From assembly GCA_000507305.1 (NCBI GenBank), contig DF241019.1, positions 28,258 to 92,257 on the forward strand: 64,000 bases of DNA. Direction: 5' to 3'. Of this stretch, positions 33,080-43,106 are shown in pieces (within the stretch, counting starts at the first letter, position 1; every line of letters begins with the position of its first letter). Position numbers and translations under genes: made by a program. The notes beneath the pieces are model-generated. The model was not told where the DNA came from. It ran no database searches and saw nothing but the letters and a program-made list of their open reading frames with translations. This stretch comes from Breviolum minutum Mf 1.05b.01 (taxonomy: Eukaryota; Sar; Dinophyceae; Suessiales; Symbiodiniaceae).

Positions 33080-33330
33080 TCAAGGTTGATTCCCCCCAAA
33101 CTGGGGGAGCTTTCGTAGTTGAGATCTTGAACCCCACTCGTTGAGAGATTGTCTCCAGGATGACCTGTGTTTCAATTTGTACTGATACTTTTTTGTCCAG
33201 CCAACATATGGAACACTTAGGGAATCATCAAAGATATCAAAGCAAGAGGCATAGAAAATAGCACAGCAACTTAGGTCCATCTGTATTCTCTGTAGGTTAA
33301 GCACGAATGAATTCGCAAGCTTGAATTCCA
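33080..33330 (-). CDS. Possible exon, minus strand
   Basis: 83-codon open frame (FDIFDDSLSVPYVGWTKKYQ among others). Protein-like, but no firm splice sites and only average codon composition. Confidence 0.3.
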
Positions 33331-33696
33331 CATCTTCTCATTTGTCCTAAAAAACAGTATTGGTTGATATGAATATTATGTATATATTTATATGTATATA
33401 CATAATGTTTTTATTTGTTTAAAACCATTTACATACTTTACATACATACCATACGTAACTATATATCTAAACATCATATTTGATTTCATATGGTTTTCGG
33501 GGTGATTTTATAACCATCTTTCCCGGAGGTCGAGGGTTGAGTTATCCCCATGCCCCATTGTCCCTTTGTAGAATTCCTAATTTCCATACACGGAAACCCA
33601 TTTTCCAAGGAGTCCCTGAAGATCTCAGACTGTCACCTTTTCTGATGGGAATCAAAGTTTAAAAAAAACTGCCTCAATGGGTGTCTTAAAATCTGT

Positions 33697-34270
33697 TTAA
33701 AACATGTCCATCTTTGTGGCAAAAAAACAAATCATGTCAGAATGAAATTTAACGACACCCAATCTGGAGACCATTGCGGAGTGAGCAGACCCATTTCTCG
33801 ACGGTCCAATCAAGACATCCACGGACAGCGACAGTAGTACTTTCCCGCAGAAGACGCCCACCTGGGACATGCACAATGAAGCACGCCTTACAACATTGTC
33901 AAACTCCACCGGGAGTTTGATGAGGAGCAGGAACAAAGATGGAGCCTGCAACCAATCATTCCCGTCAGCGGACCAGGGAAACGAACTCTCTTTGGCCTTC
34001 TGGTAGCCCTGGTCCCAGAGTTTGCCTGACCTTGTCCTGCAGTACATGCTTGTCTTGCGGCTGAGTGGGATGTCCAAACATGGTCTCCAGACCAATCAGG
34101 TAACACCACCCATGAGGACACAACCAAGCCCCATGCCTGGTCATGACAGTGCCTGTGACTGTGCTCCAAGTGCCTGTGCTCATACGCCACAAGTACGCCT
34201 GTGACTTCTTCACAAACTCTAACACGTAAGGCCGTAAGGCCTGACCGATGGAGGCACGAGCTGCCACCCA
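33697..34270 (-). pseudogene. Long coding-like block with a frame change
   Basis: About 570 nt, far longer than any exon of the chained genes. From 34267 one frame reads ASIGQALRPYVLEFVKKSQA ... HVLQDKVRQTLG; after about 34020 a second frame continues GYQKAKESSFPWSADGNDWL ... SVDVLIGPSRNGSAHSAMVS. The switch has no room for an intron. A decayed intron-less (retro-copied or transposon-derived) gene, or an assembly indel in a single long exon, would explain it. Not recognised. Confidence 0.4.
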
Positions 34271-34466
34271 CTCTGAAAAGTGCTCTTGGAAGAGTACCCT
34301 TGCTGTTGGTTTTTGCTCACTGCTCCTAAGATGACCCAGTTAAGTGAATGTTAAGTGACAACTCCTGCTTAAGAAGACCTTTTAATGGTGCTCTGTGTTA
34401 TCTCTTTAAAACAACGTCTTGTTGATTCTTGTTGCGATTTCTAGTGGATGTACGGGTACATCATAT

Positions 34467-34556
34467 CTGGGTGGATTTGATGAACATTTTGGCAAATTTT
34501 GCCGTCGGATTTCCTTCAAGCTTCGGACTCCACTCCATGGCCTGGGTAGACTTCTG
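34467..34556 (-). CDS. Exon QKSTQAMEWSPKLEG..., minus
   Basis: Acceptor GACTTTCCTCAG, then QKSTQAMEWSPKLEGNPTAK and FAKMFIKSTQ, 30 codons. The next codons hit a stop, and only a non-GT donor (GATATG, a GA donor) is available. GA donors are known in dinoflagellates, so this fits but is not proof. Confidence 0.5.
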
Positions 34557-35577
34557 CTGAGGAAAGTCCTCCTTTTACCCTCAACTTCCTTATGCAAATG
34601 TATAGGTCTTTTTGTGCGAAATTTGAACTAATTCATTAACCCTGAAACGGAAGAAACGTTTTTTGTAGCAGCTTTACAGTTTCTAGTTTTTTTGGGGGGT
34701 AAGGAAACGGAAGAAGAAGGAGCACTCAATAATTTTGCATTTGGCAGATTCCTCGGCCCTCAAAGAGAAAAAGGGTCACCCATGACATTCAGCTGGTCAT
34801 ACTATGAAGTGAGAATGGCCTACACTTACTGCGCCGAAAACGAACAAATGTCCCCTGAAAACATAGTGCTTGGAAGACGGTCCTTTCCCTTTTAAATGGG
34901 ACATGCTAAGTTTTTTGGGGGCGTACCATGGGCGTACCTACATTTACCAACTTGAACATGACTTGAACACTGTTTTTTTCTTCCCATATGTACATCTAAG
35001 TCTAGGAATTGCAGTTCATAGAGAACAACATTGCCCTTGTGCCTTACAATTCAAGAGGAAGCCACCGGTCCTTTACCGATTGCATCACTGTTGCCAAGAC
35101 ACTGTTGCCACTGCTGCTGCTGTTGCTGCCAGATCCTTGTCAAGGGGTGAGGAATGAATGAGAATGTGAGCACAAGACTATAGATGTATGTTTTTACTCG
35201 TTCTATACAAATTCTATATAACACATTGACCCCGTTATGAAGGGATTTTGATAGACTAGCTCCCTTCCAAGCACCAGTCAGAATGCCAGAAGACCACCAA
35301 GCACATTAAAAAAACAAACCAAGTTGCTGTTGCTGCTGCTGTTGCTGCCACTGTTCTGCAGGCACTGCTGACTGACCTGTCAACTTCAATCAAGGCATGA
35401 TGGCATCATGACTTCCTCAAGATATCCTCCTCATGGCATGGGTTTTGACATCCCTAAACTTGGATGTACAATCGATTTTTCCACAAGATATCCGTAAATC
35501 CTATTGAATCTATTGGAAATTCACATATCAATCAGTGAATCAGAAATCTTCTTCAGAGCTGATTGAATTTAACCCCC

Positions 35578-35680
35578 CCTAAGAATCCTTGGGATGTCAT
35601 GGGGTGTCAAAAACACCTTTTTTGAGACCCCAGGGGTGTCACTAGGAGGGTCTGGTGTTTCCATAGGAGGGGTCAAGATC
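35578..35680. mobile_element. R6 element
   Basis: Almost the same as the copy at 38423. Confidence 0.8.
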
Positions 35681-35714
35681 CTTAGGGCCCATGTTCTTTC
35701 AGAACCGGTGAGAC

Positions 35715-35805
35715 CTGTTGATTTGTTGCATCAAGTCGTTGAGAAACAAAAACTCGATCGTTTCGATCGATGGACGAACGGGAAATGTTGAAAGTTTGTT
35801 TGGGG
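35715..35805 (-). CDS. Gene 3, exon PNKLSTFPVRPSI...
   Basis: Acceptor TTTTCCCCAAG, two nucleotides, PNKLSTFPVRPSIETIEFLF and LNDLMQQIN, donor GTCTCACC. Start phase 1 matches the end of exon 36717-36868. It looks like a folded helical segment after the proline-rich linker. Confidence 0.65.
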
Positions 35806-35828
35806 CTTGGGGAAAATCATGCTGTAAC

Positions 35829-35932
35829 CAGTTGGTGGTTGAACCAAACCATCTGACAAAAAAAAAGTCCATTTGGATGATTTCCCCCAGAAAAACGGGG
35901 TGAAAAGAGAACATATGTAAAACCATCACCTA
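35829..35932. mobile_element. R2 element
   Basis: Complete copy just upstream of gene 3 exon 35715-35805. Confidence 0.7.
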
Positions 35933-36251
35933 TATTCACCTATTAGAAAAGGCATATACAATCTAAATGATTCGAAATGCATCGTTAGTGGAGCGAAATC
36001 GATTACATCATTGCGGGCCCCAAGTCCCACAAGTCCCACAAAAAGTCATGCAAAAAATGTTCAAGTGAAGTTTTTTCAGGACAGGTTTTGCACTTTCAGA
36101 AACAGCAAACCTAATGAGAAGGTTTGGCTGAGAAATTCCCGACGTCCAAGATAAGACTGAAATGATTTCAAATGAATCCTGCAAGTCAAATCATTGCACA
36201 TCACATCATCACCCAAGTAAGTGGGTGTATTATATAATGACTCATGACTAT

Positions 36252-36346
36252 AAGATAAATTCACTTACCACCGTGACCAGGTGCACCATGCTGTATATAA
36301 GATAAATTCACTTACCACCGTGGCCAGGTGCACCATGCTGTATCTG
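36252..36346. repeat. 46-bp tandem duplication carrying a splice donor
   Basis: The block with TAAGATAAATTCACTTACCA and GCACCATGCTGTAT occurs twice. On minus each copy reads CACGGTG/GTAAGTGAA preceded by ATACAG. Confidence 0.85.
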
Positions 36347-36567
36347 GTGATGGTATGGCGATTCGGCTGATCCCGTTAGTCACAGGTAGGAATTAGCCAG
36401 TATAAACCTGGCTCTTCCAGCTCTCTAGATTTTCTACCCTTTGGATTTGGGGATTTGGGGTGGAAAAAACAACCCGCATAATTGGATAACACACTTGGAT
36501 CTCCCAAGCTTCGGCACAAAGTCAACTTTTTTAAAAAGGAAAATCATCTTGAAAAAATTGAGATATG

Positions 36568-36663
36568 TTGGTGGTTTCAACCCCTTTGAAAAATATTATA
36601 TAGTCAAAATGGGAATCTTCCCCAAATGGTGGTGAAAATAAAAAAAATGAAACCACCACCTAG
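36568..36663. mobile_element. R2 element nested in R4, with 10-bp TSD
   Basis: TTGAGATATG occurs at 36558-36567 and again at 36664-36673, directly flanking the element. The flanks together form an R4 element. Confidence 0.9.
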
Positions 36664-36716
36664 TTGAGATATGTTAATTCCCTGGTGGGTAATACATCTC
36701 TAATCGTTCTTTGCAC

Positions 36717-36868
36717 CTGTCTTCGCTGCCGCCGTGTTTGCCGCCGCCGCCGCCGTGTTTGCCGCTGCCGCGTTGGGCTGCTGCTTTGGCGGTGGCGGTG
36801 CTGGCGGCGCCGCTGGTGGTGCTGCTGGTGGTGGTGCCGGCGGCGGTGGTGGCTTTGGTTTTGCAGGC
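36717..36868 (-). CDS. Gene 3, poly-Pro/poly-Ala linker exon
   Basis: PAKPKPPPPPAPPPAAPPAA, PPAPPPPKQQPN, then Ala/Asn/Thr repeats to KT; donor GTGCAAAG, acceptor GCTTTCGAG. 152 nt, phase 2 in and 1 out, consistent on both sides. Pro-rich runs of this type bind SH3/WW domains or profilin, or act as spacers; no formin or WASP domain is visible. Confidence 0.7.
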
Positions 36869-36919
36869 CTCGAAAGCTCGAGAAATCCCCGCATGTCCAG
36901 CCACCGACATTTTCTCTAT

Positions 36920-37029
36920 CCCATATGTTCAATGTATGGTATATATGGTATATTTATCTAAGTTATCTACATTTGGGTTGTTTATAGGGGGTATATGTAG
37001 GTTGATATACCATTCATTGAGCATCTGGG
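36920..37029. mobile_element. R1 element, GATGCTC variant
   Basis: Ends CCCATATGTTCAATG and CATTGAGCATCTGGG. Confidence 0.8.
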
Positions 37030-37325
37030 ATATTCTTTATATACGAGTCATTACAGTTGTTCAACTCCTATCAAAAATATCTCGCACTCCCATCTCAAGA
37101 TGTCAATAGACACTGTGTGTATGGTTGTCTCAATTGTCTACATTGTCTGGAAATTGAAATTCTGAAATTGTATGTGTAAAAACAAATCATTAGATACATG
37201 ACATGGAGATAGTGGATATTCACAGTGTATATGCTACATGTACATATACACGCGCATATAAACACACAATTCGTACAACCTTAGCCCCAAACATGACACT
37301 TTCAAGGCATATCACATCATCGTAC

Positions 37326-37357
37326 CTGGATGGGAAATTCATATAAGCCCTTATTTC
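37326..37357 (-). CDS. Gene 3, 32-nt exon after an R7 intron
   Basis: EIRAYMNFPS plus two nucleotides, donor GTACGATG. It starts directly after CACCTTGCAG, the end of the R7 element. Phase 0 in and 2 out fit exons 37613-37832 and 36717-36868. Confidence 0.65.
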
Positions 37358-37612
37358 CTGCAAGGTGGGCCCTTGTGATCGTTATAAATGGAGTTATAAC
37401 CCCCCTATACATGGCCCTTTAAACCAGCACCTTCCAGTCGGGGTGCCGTCCTTAAACCCTAAAGGATGGGTTTCATTGACACCCTGTAACAGAACCATGT
37501 AAGGCACCCAAACTGGAAGGTCCAGGAATGGGTAACCGTAGTTATAACCCATACACGTCGTGGAGTTGTAACCTTACTTATAACTACCATAACTACCATA
37601 GTAGGGGCCCAC
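37358..37612 (-). mobile_element. R7 element that is exactly one intron
   Basis: On minus: GTGGGCCCCTACTATGG ... AAGGGCCCACCTTGCAG. The ends are inverted repeats of each other and supply donor and acceptor. Exons 37613-37832 and 37326-37357 join in frame across it. A second repeat (GGTGCC... / CACCCCGACTGG, 37425-37525) is nested inside. Confidence 0.8.
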
Positions 37613-37832
37613 CTTATGGGTGTATAGAGATGATGATTCCTTGAAATCCCGAACAGCCAACACTAGAAAGGTTGCGTTGAATTTGCCTGTTTCTGAATGG
37701 AGTGTGTGAGAATTTCCATCCATATCAAACATACTGGAATCACTGGAATCCCCTTGAAATATGAAGGCAACCTGCAGGTTCTTCCCCAAAGTGCAAGCCA
37801 AATTGATGCCTTTAGGATGCAAATCAGACATC
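37613..37832 (-). CDS. Gene 3, 220-nt globular exon
   Basis: Acceptor GAGCAGCCAG, one nucleotide, then 73 codons: MSDLHPKGINLACTLGKNLQ, VAFIFQGDSSDSSMFDMDGN, SHTLHSETGKFNATFLVLAV, RDFKESSSLYTHK. Ends at GTGGGCCCC, the first bases of an R7 element. The largest clean exon in the window, beta-rich in feel. Family not recognised. Confidence 0.7.
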
Positions 37833-38126
37833 CTGGCTGCTCGTTTAAGTACTCATCTACCGACCTATAAAAAGTAGACTTCTTCTTTAATGTTTGCTTT
37901 CCATCTATTTCGCCAAAATCACCAATTTATCTACATTACATCACTTTACAAGTATTCTTAGAGACTCACGAAGTGTGAAATAAACTCAACTTGTGAATAT
38001 TTGTGTCACAGGTGTGCCATCCTCAACTGGGCAACTGGGCACTCCGCACCTTTTTTTAGGCCACTCCTCCCCACTGTCCTGAAAGCAAAGGTCATGGGAT
38101 GGATCAATTGGCAACCCAAACATGTG

Positions 38127-38417
38127 CCCCTGAAACGAACATGTTCGTTTACCCCTGAAAATAGGGATTTCCCCCCTAGAAGTTTGGAGATTCCGAACTT
38201 GGAAACCCACCATCTTTAGGATTTTTGTTAGGGCCTATTATACATGTTAGTTTCAGGGAGGGTGTTCGTGGACAAACCAATGCCGCACAACGACAATGTG
38301 ATTGAATCTGTAAGGTAAGATTGCACCGGTCACCAATCAGAAAGGCCAGGGCCGGTGGCTTTCAACCAAATTCATGATTGAACAACTTTAAAGATCCCAA
38401 AAGTTTAAACACTTTGC
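38127..38417. repeat. Local duplication, copy 1
   Basis: R3 end plus 190 bp of unique flank (GGTGTTCGTGGACAAACCAA), repeated at 38755-39021. Confidence 0.9.
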
Positions 38418-38422
38418 TACTA

Positions 38423-38541
38423 CCCTAAGAATCCTTGGCAAAAGTCATGGGGTGTCAAGTTGACACCTTTTTTGAGACCCCAGGGGTGTCACGTTTGGAG
38501 GGTCTGGTGTTTCCATAGGAGGGGTCAAGATCCTTAGGGTA
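38423..38541. mobile_element. R6 element
   Basis: Contains CATGGGGTGTCAAG and GGGGTGTCACG. Confidence 0.8.
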
Positions 38542-38609
38542 GAATGAATCACTTTAAAAAATTGGTGTTTTTTTTAATAGATATGTCACGTTGTGTTGTA
38601 AAAAATGCA

Positions 38610-38765
38610 CGGACGCAAAATTGAAGGACGGTTGGACCCCTACAGTTTGAGACCTTTCGCGTTTCCAGTATTTCTTTGGGAGCTTCGAGATTGTGTGAGG
38701 TTATCGAAGGTTGACAAATATGCCCGCATGCTCAAAATGGTTTTATGAACTCTCACCCTAAAAAA
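38610..38765. repeat. Flanking direct repeat, left
   Basis: GAGGTTATCGAAGGTTGACA and neighbours recur at 41790-41905, bracketing the composite block. Confidence 0.75.
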
Positions 38766-39021
38766 CAAACATTTTCGCCCCTGAAAATAGAGATTTCCCC
38801 CTGGAACCCACCATCTTTAGGACTTTTTAGGGCCTATAGATGTTAGTTTCAGGGAGGGTGTTCGTGGACAAACCAATGCATTGTCCGACAATGTGATTGA
38901 ATCTGTAAGGTAAAATTGCACCGGTCACCAATCAGAAAGGCCAGGGCCGGTGGCTTTCAACAAGATTTTATGATTGAACAACTTTAAAGATCCAAAAAAA
39001 AGTTTAAACACTTTTTGCTAC
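38755..39021. repeat. Local duplication, copy 2
   Basis: Direct copy of 38127-38417 with small indels. Confidence 0.9.
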
Positions 39022-39051
39022 TAGAATGAATCACTTAAAAGAATGCTGTAT

Positions 39052-39160
39052 ATGGGTGTTTCCTTAAATGGTGATACCCGCAAAACACCCCAAAATGATC
39101 ATTTTCTAGTAGGACAACCCATGGTTGTTGGGTACCACCATCTTAGGAAACCCCCATATG
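39052..39160. mobile_element. R10 element
   Basis: Same arms, slightly decayed. Confidence 0.75.
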
Positions 39161-39522
39161 TAGATATGTGAGGATTGTTCTATATTCTTTCATTTATAAA
39201 CCCTCCTTGGGCCGGCCTTGCGCGAAACTTGCGCGTCGCTTGCGCGACTCAGGTTTTTAGTTAAATCAACGTTTGAGGTATCATGATTTGGGCCATACGG
39301 CTCAAGAAGAAAAGAAAAAACAACAGGAAAAAAAGACAAATAAAGAAAAGGAAAAAAAACAAGAAGAAACGAAAAGAAAGAAAACGCAAGATAGAAAAGG
39401 AAAGGAAAAGCAAAGACATGAAAAACAAATAAAATAAAACTAAAGAAAATTACAGCAAACAAGAGAAAAAACAGAAAAAATGACAAGAAAAGAAAAGAAA
39501 AAGAAGAAAAGAAAAGAAAGCC

Positions 39523-39743
39523 NNNNNNNNNNNNNNNNNNNNNNNNNNNNNNNNNNNNNNNNNNNNNNNNNNNNNNNNNNNNNNNNNNNNNNNNNNNNNN
39601 NNNNNNNNNNNNNNNNNNNNNNNNNNNNNNNNNNNNNNNNNNNNNNNNNNNNNNNNNNNNNNNNNNNNNNNNNNNNNNNNNNNNNNNNNNNNNNNNNNNN
39701 NNNNNNNNNNNNNNNNNNNNNNNNNNNNNNNNNNNNNNNNNNN
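39523..39743. other. Assembly gap (221 N)
   Basis: Run of N between an A/G-rich tract (39300-39522) and the inverted-repeat arm. Confidence 0.99.
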
Positions 39744-40190
39744 TTGTTTGCTGTTCCTGAAGATGTGCCTCCTTCTTTGCAGTGTTTTGGGACCCCGGCG
39801 CCGGGGTCCTTGGTTTCTCACATCTTAAGTAGATTCAATTGAGGCATTCTTTTGATGCCTTTGCTTTCTGTAATTTTCCTTTAACTATTGCCTTTAACAT
39901 CGACAGCAATCTGGTTTTTGTATTATTTCTTTCTTTCTTCCTTTGTGTTTCTCTTTTTGTTCTTTCCTTTTGCAGGGGCGTGCCAGGGTTTTGAAGCATC
40001 TGGGCAAAGGGTCTGAAACTGGTCTGAAACAGGTCTGAAACCTGTCAAAACCTTCAGCTTACGTACCTTCCTGGGTTCCATGGTACTAGCTACACTGGTC
40101 AATAGACACGAGCCTGTCACTTCTGGCCTGTAAACACAGAGTCTTGTCAAGCACTTGTCTGTATCATGGCACAGGGTGTCTTTGATGCCT
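39744..40190. repeat. Inverted-repeat arm, composite block
   Basis: Its first part pairs with 40655-40987 and its second part with 41020-41245, both in reverse. Includes a short palindrome GACCCCGGCGCCGGGGTC. Confidence 0.85.
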
Positions 40191-40372
40191 CAGAAACCTT
40201 GCGCACCCATGCAAAAAGAAAGAGCCAAAAGAGAAACACAAAGGAAGAAAGAAAGAACGAAAAACAAGGTTACAAAAACCTGAATGCGCTCGATGTCAAA
40301 GTCAACGGTTACAGAAAAAGTCAAGGAACCAAAGACCTCAGAAAAATAACTCAATTGAAATTACTTAAGATG

Positions 40373-40423
40373 TACGTACTCGTACTCGTACTCGTACTCG
40401 TACTCGTACTCGTACTCGTACTC

Positions 40424-40472
<49 letters not shown>

Positions 40473-40640
40473 TAGTAGTGGTAGTAGTAGTGGTGGTGGT
40501 GGCGGTGGTGGTGGTAGTAATCTTAGTAGTATGAGTAGTGTGAGTGTAGTAGAAGTTACAGTAGCAGTAGCAGTAGCAGTAGTACTAGCACTAGCAGTAG
40601 CAGTACTCGGAATAGTAATAATAGTAGTGAAAGTTTTACT
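40373..40640. repeat. GTACTC / GTA microsatellite
   Basis: About nine GTACTC units, then long GTA and related triplets. Confidence 0.95.
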
Positions 40641-40654
40641 CGTAGTACCATGGA

Positions 40655-40987
40655 AAGCAGGAAGAAGGTACATAAGCTGAAGGTTTTGACAGGTTTCAGA
40701 CCTGTTTCAGACCAGTTTCAGACCCTTTGCCCAGATGCCTCAAAACCCTGGCACGCCCCTGCAAAAGGAAAGAACAAAGAGAGAAACGCAAAGGAAGAAA
40801 GAAATAATACAAAAACCGGATTGCTGTCGATGTCAAAGTCAATAGTTAAAGGAAAAAAAAGGAACCAAAGGCATCAAAAGAATGCCTCAATGAATTTACT
40901 TAAGATGTGAGAAACCAAGGACCCCGGCGCCGGGGCCCCAAAACTTTTAAAACAACGAGGCACATCTTCAGGAACAGCAAACAAGGA
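40655..40987. repeat. Inverted-repeat arm, composite block
   Basis: Reverse complement of most of 39744-40080. Confidence 0.85.
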
Positions 40988-41019
40988 ATGGAACCAAAAA
41001 AGCTTTTAATCCGTGGAGC

Positions 41020-41245
41020 ATGCTGCAGAAAGACACCCTGTGCCATGATACAAACAAGTGCTTGACAAAGACTCTGTGTTTACAGGCCAGAAGTGACAGG
41101 CTCGTGTCTATTGACCAGTGTAGCTAGTACCATGGAACCAGCGAACCCAGGAAGGTACGTAAGCTGAAGATTTTGACGGGTTTCAGACCTGTTTCAGACC
41201 AGTTTCAGACCCTTTGCCCAGATGCCTCAGAAACCTTTCGCACCC
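41020..41245. repeat. Inverted-repeat arm, composite block
   Basis: Reverse complement of 39990-40180; its last part is also a direct repeat of 40660-40760. Confidence 0.85.
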
Positions 41246-41287
41246 ATGCAAAAAGAAAGAGCCAAAAGAGAAACAAAAAGGAAGAAA

Positions 41288-41375
41288 GAAAGAGTAGTAC
41301 TACTAGTACTAGTACTAGTACTAGTACTAGTAGTAGTAGTAGTAGTAGTAGTAGTACTAGTACTAGTGCTAGTGC

Positions 41376-41411
<36 letters not shown>

Positions 41412-41413
41412 CG

Positions 41414-41446
<33 letters not shown>

Positions 41447-41499
41447 ATAGTAGTAATAGTAGGAGTAGTAGTAGTAGTAGTAGTGGTAGTAGTGGTAGA

Positions 41500-41536
<37 letters not shown>

Positions 41537-41636
41537 ATAGTAGTAATAGTAGGAGTAGTAGTAGTAGTCGTAGTAGTCGTAGTAGTCGTAGTAGTAGTCG
41601 TAGTAGTCGTAGTAGTAGTCGTTTTCGTAGTAGTAA
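41288..41636. repeat. AGT microsatellite
   Basis: Roughly 345 bp of AGT triplets with ACT, GGT and CGT variants. Gives poly-Ser, poly-Val and poly-Leu open frames that are not genes. Confidence 0.95.
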
Positions 41637-41789
41637 ATGTGGCACAACTACTAGGCCTTGCGCGGACCTTGGGCCGGCCTTGCGCGGCTCTTGCGCGATG
41701 CGGGTTTCAGACACTCTAAGTTGAGAAAAAACCGGCGCCTACTACTTTTTATGATGTGGGTTTTAGAACGGCCCTCATGTAACGTCTTT

Positions 41790-41905
41790 AATGCACTTGC
41801 AAAATCGACGGGGTTGGATCCCTACATTGGAAGGTTCGAGATTGCGTGAGGTTATCGAAGGTTGACAAATATGCCCGCATGGTCAAAATGGTGAAACAGA
41901 ACTCT
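41790..41905. repeat. Flanking direct repeat, right
   Basis: Pairs with 38610-38765. Confidence 0.75.
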
Positions 41906-42382
41906 CCCCTGAAAAAATCAGGATGTGGGGTATTCACAAACCTGGCCTGACAAAAAGCTTTTATTAGCACTATATACTATCTGTTATGAGTTATGAGTGA
42001 TTTTAAATGAGAAATTTTGAAAAACAGTTGCCTGATTTGGCTAACTTGCGACTAATAGCCTGCCAATTTTTATAATTTGAAAATTAAAAAGATAACATAT
42101 TGGAATCCTTATTCGACAGTGGATCATGAAGGTTGATAGGCTTCCCTTCCTAATAGATTTTTTACCAACTATTAACTATGAGCAGTACAGTGTTTAGGCA
42201 TACCCCCAAAGTATAGTGAAGTCGACCCCTAAAAAAGATATGTGAGTTCTTTAACTTTTCTGCCCTGCCAAACCCAAAAAAGGATCCAGATAAATGTTCT
42301 AAGAAATGGATTTCCCCCAATATTCCTATGACCTGGGGATGGGATGTTTCGACCATCAATCGCCCCGTTGACCGATGTTTAC

Positions 42383-42406
42383 CGGGCCTCGCCATCTTCA
42401 GGAGGC
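42383..42406 (-). CDS. Possible Pro-rich micro-exon
   Basis: PPEDGEAR before a donor GTAAAC; acceptor GGGACCGAG. GC-rich island in AT-rich surroundings. The phase does not yet join 42935 and 37832. Confidence 0.35.
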
Positions 42407-42439
42407 CTCGGTCCCGGGGCGCGAAGGATAGGAATATTG

Positions 42440-42534
42440 ATGGGAGGATTATATATATTTACCTATACTAAATTTACAAAAAAAAATTAGGCAAATGGAA
42501 GTAAATATACCATACATACATGGATCTTATGGGT
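42440..42534. mobile_element. R1 element, diverged
   Basis: The right arm is intact and the left arm is decayed. Confidence 0.65.
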
Positions 42535-42766
42535 GTGTATGTATGTATATATATATATATAGCTGCTGGAGCATTGAACCTAAATGATCTTAATGATTTT
42601 TTTTTAATGAAAAAATGTGTGTTTTAGTTAAACAAAAGATAACACAACAAGTTGGGGGTCATTGACCACCTATTCTACTCCCATATCCTCTAAAAATCCA
42701 AACCATCGAAGCACACCTCCTGGCACTAATATGTTAACATATTAACATATACCATGTCCAATATAT

Positions 42767-42870
42767 GGATGTTTCCAAAAATAGTGGTACCCCAAATCAT
42801 CCATTTGAATAGGGTTTTCCATTATAAATCATCCATTTTGGGGTACCCCTATTTTTGGAAACATCCATAT
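42767..42870. mobile_element. R10 element, variant
   Basis: Arms TGGATGTTTCCAAAAATAG and TATTTTTGGAAACATCCA. Confidence 0.8.
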
Positions 42871-42934
42871 ACCACCACTTCCAACTTCCACCCAAAACGA
42901 AAACCCACTTCTCTCTTTCACCCTACAAAATAAC

Positions 42935-43106
42935 TTGGGCATCCAAGAAACGGCGGGAAAGGCGGACTTTGTCCCTTCGGTGGCGGTCCAGGTGGTGGTC
43001 CCGGCACCATCGGCACCGGTTTCGCCATGTGTCCGGGTGGCGGCCCGGGCGGTTCCGGGGGCTTCTGGGGAGGCACCGGGGGAACCGATGCTTTGGCCGC
43101 CTTGGC
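42935..43106 (-). CDS. Gene 3, proline-rich exon
   Basis: Acceptor ATGAACATCACCAG, then AKAAKASVPPVPPQKPPEPP, GPPPGHMAKPVPMVPGPPPG, PPPKGQSPPFPPFLGCP; donor GTTATTTTG. 57 codons plus one nucleotide, phase 0 in and 1 out. The longest of the proline-rich linkers and clearly in one frame only. Confidence 0.75.

Noticed and set aside
35080-35160. Poly-Gln/Ser exon from GCTGCTGTTGCTGCC
   Set aside because: A short CTG-type repeat, echoed at 35325-35360; no splice sites or phase support.
36664-37109. Plus-strand frames with Ala/Gly/Leu or Cys/Arg runs
   Set aside because: Shadows of the proline-rich exon 36717-36868, which has consistent phases on minus.
39450-39842. Open frames running across the N gap
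   Set aside because: The reading is meaningless through unknown bases.
40166-40673. Open frames with VLVLVL or RVRVRV runs
   Set aside because: Products of the GTACTC and GTA microsatellites.
41173-41724. Long open frames on both strands (poly-Ser, poly-Val, poly-Leu, poly-Tyr)
   Set aside because: All six frames are opened by the AGT triplet array; no coding signal outside it.
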